Below, piece after piece: positions 63,001 through 64,000 of a stretch of DNA of 64,000 bases. The notes below the pieces were generated by a model. That model was not told the origin of the DNA, did no database searches, and saw only the letters and a program-made list of their open reading frames with translations. Position 1 is the stretch's first letter. The number at the start of each line of letters is the position of its first letter. The stretch lies in assembly GCA_964636815.1 (NCBI GenBank), contig CAZWTF010000001.1:197172-261171 (forward strand), given 5' to 3'. The DNA comes from SOIL31 sp964636815. GTDB taxonomy: Bacteria > Babelota > Babeliae > Babelales > Vermiphilaceae. Both the position numbers and the translations under genes were made by a program.

Positions 63001-64000
63001 TTGCTGTTGTCGCAGTTGTTGCATTACCGCTGAGATTGGCAGTAATTGTACCAGCGGAGAAGTTGCCAGAGGCATCACGTGCAACAATAGTACTTGCAGT
63101 GTTTGCATCGGTTGCATCAGTAGTGAATGTGATATCATTAGCATTTGTAGTAATAGCAGTATGTGTCCCTGCAAGTAATGAACGTAAATTGATTGTACTT
63201 CCTGTTTTATTAAGGAAGATAAGACCCGTTCCGCTACCCACATTTGCTGCGGTTGTTGTATCTGGTAACGAGAACAGTGAGAATCCTATCGGATCTGTGT
63301 CGATAATTGCTGTTGGTGTGCTACATAACCATGCTGATCCAGCTTCTGTTGTTCCTAATAAAATAAGAACATATGCTTGCCCTGCTGCAGTTCCTGTAGC
63401 AAAATCAGCAGGACGCGTCCATGCACCTGCGTCAACAACCCATAAACCATTTTCAACAGGGTTTGTTTGACCTGTTAAAAGAACACGATTTGTTCCACTT
63501 GGAAATGCTACACCATCAATGGTTGGAAAACCACTTAAAGTTTCATTCACTAGGCTTACAGCAACAGCTGGAGTTTTTGCAACAAGACCCGTTGATATTG
63601 CTGCATCAACATATGCTTTAGTTGCAGCATCAGTATTATTCGTAACAGAACCAGTGAGTGTAATCATGTTAGTTGCAAAATTACCTGAGCCATCGCGTAC
63701 TACTATATTACCTGAATTATTAGCGCTCGAAATCGTAGCTAATTTTGCATTGCTGATTGTGGCATTTGTAATATCAGTATCAACTATCAATGAGCTTGAT
63801 AATAATCCTGATGCATCGTTATGTACAACTCCTGATGTATTAAAAGGAGTAATAGTTAATGAATTACTTACCACTTCGTCAGTTACACTGATTGCGCCAG
63901 CAGAGAAGTTACCTGAAGCATCACGTCTTACAATTGTACTTGCGGTATTTGCACTTGTTGCAGCGTTAGCAAGAACTGTTGCAGCAGCAACGTTACTTGC
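57026..64000 (-). CDS. Giant surface protein with tail-fibre-like repeats and S74 domain, N-terminus cut by window edge (member 5)
   Basis: At least 2324 residues: the minus-strand frame is open from base 64000 to the stop at 57026. A GTG at 63874 is internal, not the start, because the 42 codons upstream are in frame and repeat the ASNVAAATVLANAATSAN motif found again inside. The body contains five two-part repeats of about 300 residues (type A with SIQFTGSTNTGLSAATA, type B with SLIFTGSTTTGLSTN), each joined by KLATISTAGKVANSATTAT and IVARDASGNFSAGTITA. A short YadA-like section and an S74 domain (SSQRFKHDIVDM, GLIAEEVNDVLPAIV) end the protein. It resembles phage tail fibres and long adhesins. 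The remainder lies beyond the right edge. Confidence 0.85.
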   Translation of the reverse strand, partial: ASNVAAATVLANAATSANTASTIVRRDASGNFSAGAISVTDEVVSNSLTITPFNTSGVVHNDASGLLSSSLIVDTDITNATISNAKLATISSANNSGNIVVRDGSGNFATNMITLTGSVTNNTDAATKAYVDAAISTGLVAKTPAVAVSLVNETLSGFPTIDGVAFPSGTNRVLLTGQTNPVENGLWVVDAGAWTRPADFATGTAAGQAYVLILLGTTEAGSAWLCSTPTAIIDTDPIGFSLFSLPDTTTAANVGSGTGLIFLNKTGSTINLRSLLAGTHTAITTNANDITFTTDATDANTASTIVARDASGNFSAGTITANLSGNATTATTATNFSGSLSGDVIGTQGATVVSLVGGQTASNVAAATVLANAATSANSASTIVRRNASGNFSAGAISVTDEVVSNSLTITPFSTAGVIHNNVSGLLSSSLIIDADVDAAANIADTKLATISTAGKVANSATTATSTNTASAIVARDASGNFSAGTITANLTGSASQNVLKAGDTMTGTLTMPAGTAAVPSIQFTGSTNTGFSAATANTLSFDTNGAERMNINPTGGVTINGLSAAGVVHNSAAGLLSTSLIVNADVDPTAAIVDTKLATISTAGKVANSATTATSANTANAIVARDASGNFSAGTIIASLAGAASLNVLKAGDTMTGALQLPAGTTAAPSLIFTGSTTTGLSTNTGDLSFSTTALERMKIASGGTVSINAFTTAGVVHNDASGNLSSSLITNADIIAGAGIVDSKLATISTAGKVANSATTATSANTASAIVARDASGNFSAGTITANLIGNVTGNVTGSASLNVLKAGDTMTGTLIMPAGSAAAPSIQFTGSTNTGLSAATANVLSFDVSGTEQMNISSSGVTIDGFSVSGVVHNNSSGLLSSSLIVDADITSATISNAKLATISSANTAGNIVVRDGSGNFSAGTISANLIGNVTGSASNNVLKSGDTMTGALQLPAGTTALPSLIFTGSTTSGLSTNSGDLSFSTNALERLKISSGGTISINAFATAGIVHNDASGNLSSSLITNTDIAAGAGIVDTKLATISTAGKVANSATTATSANTASAIVARDASGNFSAGTITANLTGSASQNVLRAGDTMTGTLTMPAGTATAPSIQFTGSTNTGLSAATPDTLSFDTDGTERMNINPTGGVTINSLNTLGVVHNSAAGLLSTSLIVNADIDPAAAIADTKLATISTAGKVANSATTATSANTASTIVARDASGNFSAGTIVASLAGAASLNVLKAGDTMTGALQLPAGTTAAPSLIFTGSTTTGLSTNTGDLSFSTTALERMKIASGGTVSINAFTTAGVVHNDASGNLSSSLITNADIIAGAGIVDSKLATISTAGKVANSATTATSTNTASAIVARDASGNFSAGTITANLTGNVTGNVTGSASNNVLKAGDTMTGTLTMPAGSAATPSIQFTGSTNTGLSAATANTLSFDTNGTERMNIDPTGNVSINNLSTLGVVHNSAAGLLSTSLIVNADVDPAAAIVDTKLATISTVGKVANSATTATNANTASAIVARDASGNFSAGTITASLAGAASLNVLKAGDTMTGALQLPAGTTAAPSLVFTGSTTTGLSTNSGTLSFSTNALERMKIASGGTVSINAFTTVGVVHNDASGNLSSSLITNNDIVAAAGIVDTKLATISTAGKVANSATTATNANTASTIVARDASGNFAAGTITANLIGNVTGNVTGSASDNVLKAGDTMTGTLIHPAGSAAAPSIQFTGSTNTGLSAATANTLSFDTNGVERMNINSTGDVTINGLSTLGVVHNSAAGLLSTSLIVNADIDSAAAIADTKLATISTAGKVANSATTATSANTASAIVARDGSGNFSAGTITASLAGAASLNVLKAGDTMTGALQLPAGTTAAPSLVFTGSTTTGLSTSSGALSFSTNAAERMRIASGGTISVNAFTSAGVVHNDASGNLSSSLVTNADIIAAAGIVDTKLATISTAGKVLNSATTATSANTASAIVARDSSGNFVANMITLNGTTTNATDAATKAYVDAQVGGTNLNTPNTGVRRDGTGSFAAQVVSVVDTVASGNLVLSANPSTSTTGNIMKGANRFIHNFGTSNTFVGENAGNFTMTGTGLNTAVGANTLDANTTGNNNVAIGYNALTANTTGSNNIAIGSGTATTTTTGSNNIYIGTNDGVAAENTTIRIGSQTTNTPQACYIQGINTVTLGNGSSTVVRVSNTTGQLGMQASSQRFKHDIVDMEDISTNIYQLRPVNFIYNSDETNEKQYGLIAEEVNDVLPAIVSRDNEGLPFAVNYDTLSVLLVKEMQKQQMTIQQLQNDNAQCKDMIQQLMNRITSLEAKA
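57900..62520 (-). repeat. Higher-order repeats of about 0.9 kb inside the giant gene
   Basis: The word TGAATGATAA in the B units recurs with spacings of about 921, 921, 897 and 888 bases (near 58301, 59222, 60143, 61040, 61928). Each unit contains one A and one B module. The units differ at many positions except for the near-identical pair at 59970-60280 and 61755-62065. Confidence 0.82.

Noticed and set aside
57819..63470. Several plus-strand open frames of 217-323 residues opposite the giant fibre gene
   Set aside because: They recur with the repeat period, are Val/Ala/Pro-rich without domains, and arise from codon bias of the Ser/Thr/Ala repeats on the minus strand.

Overview
The window is AT-rich DNA (low-30s to mid-30s % G+C by eye, not counted) from a Gram-negative-type bacterium. 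It has peptidoglycan genes (murD, ftsW/rodA-type, two murein hydrolases), a Lol-type permease, pseudopilins and a DegP-like protease. Nearly half of the genes begin with a signal peptide and have no recognisable housekeeping role. Several of these carry eukaryote-like modules: C2H2 zinc fingers, leucine-rich repeats, kinase-like folds and a papain-like Cys/His/Asp arrangement. Exported host-directed proteins plus a plain core gene set suggest an obligately host-associated lineage. My best guess is Dependentiae (TM6) or something similar; this is inference from gene style, not from a marker-gene tree. No rRNA, tRNA, CRISPR array or insertion sequence was seen.

Layout. 1-8.7 kb: a truncated NlpC/P60-type hydrolase (minus, runs off the left edge), an amidase, dnaA, a secreted GH1 glycosidase, a secreted M48-like protease, a secreted kinase-like protein and a small unknown protein. 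8.8-20.2 kb: lolC-type permease and pgk, a lipoprotein with rpiB, a membrane AAA protein resembling FtsH whose protease motif is destroyed, an exported hydrolase with a CXXC-less thioredoxin-like protein, leucyl aminopeptidase, and a secreted candidate cysteine peptidase. 20.2-26.7 kb: thyX, then a minus-strand block of three tandem secreted C2H2 zinc-finger genes running into murD and ftsW, and a divergent Xer-type recombinase. 26.7-38.6 kb: mostly exported unknowns (an internally duplicated protein, a DUF1328-like small membrane protein, a tandem paralogous pair, an aminoglycoside-phosphotransferase-like protein, an LRR protein, a Tyr/Gly-rich protein) with ileS embedded. 38.7-43.8 kb: three overlapping pseudopilin-like genes, rplI-dnaB, a small membrane protein, an HtrA-like protease and ruvC.

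43.9-64.0 kb is dominated by five very large repetitive surface-type proteins. They combine a shared N-terminal domain, a beta-solenoid-like stem with regularly spaced cysteine pairs (in four), YadA-head-like or tail-fibre-like repeats, and in four cases a C-terminal S74 intramolecular-chaperone domain like that of phage tail spikes. The last gene runs off the right edge. Together they fill roughly 30% of the window and look like a modular, recombining adhesin or surface-fibre family.

The most striking systems are (1) the three tandem exported C2H2 zinc-finger proteins, which look like secreted DNA- or RNA-binding effectors; (2) the S74/cysteine-ladder surface family; (3) the FtsH-like pseudoprotease; and (4) palindromic repeats, one of which has been absorbed in frame into the amidase.
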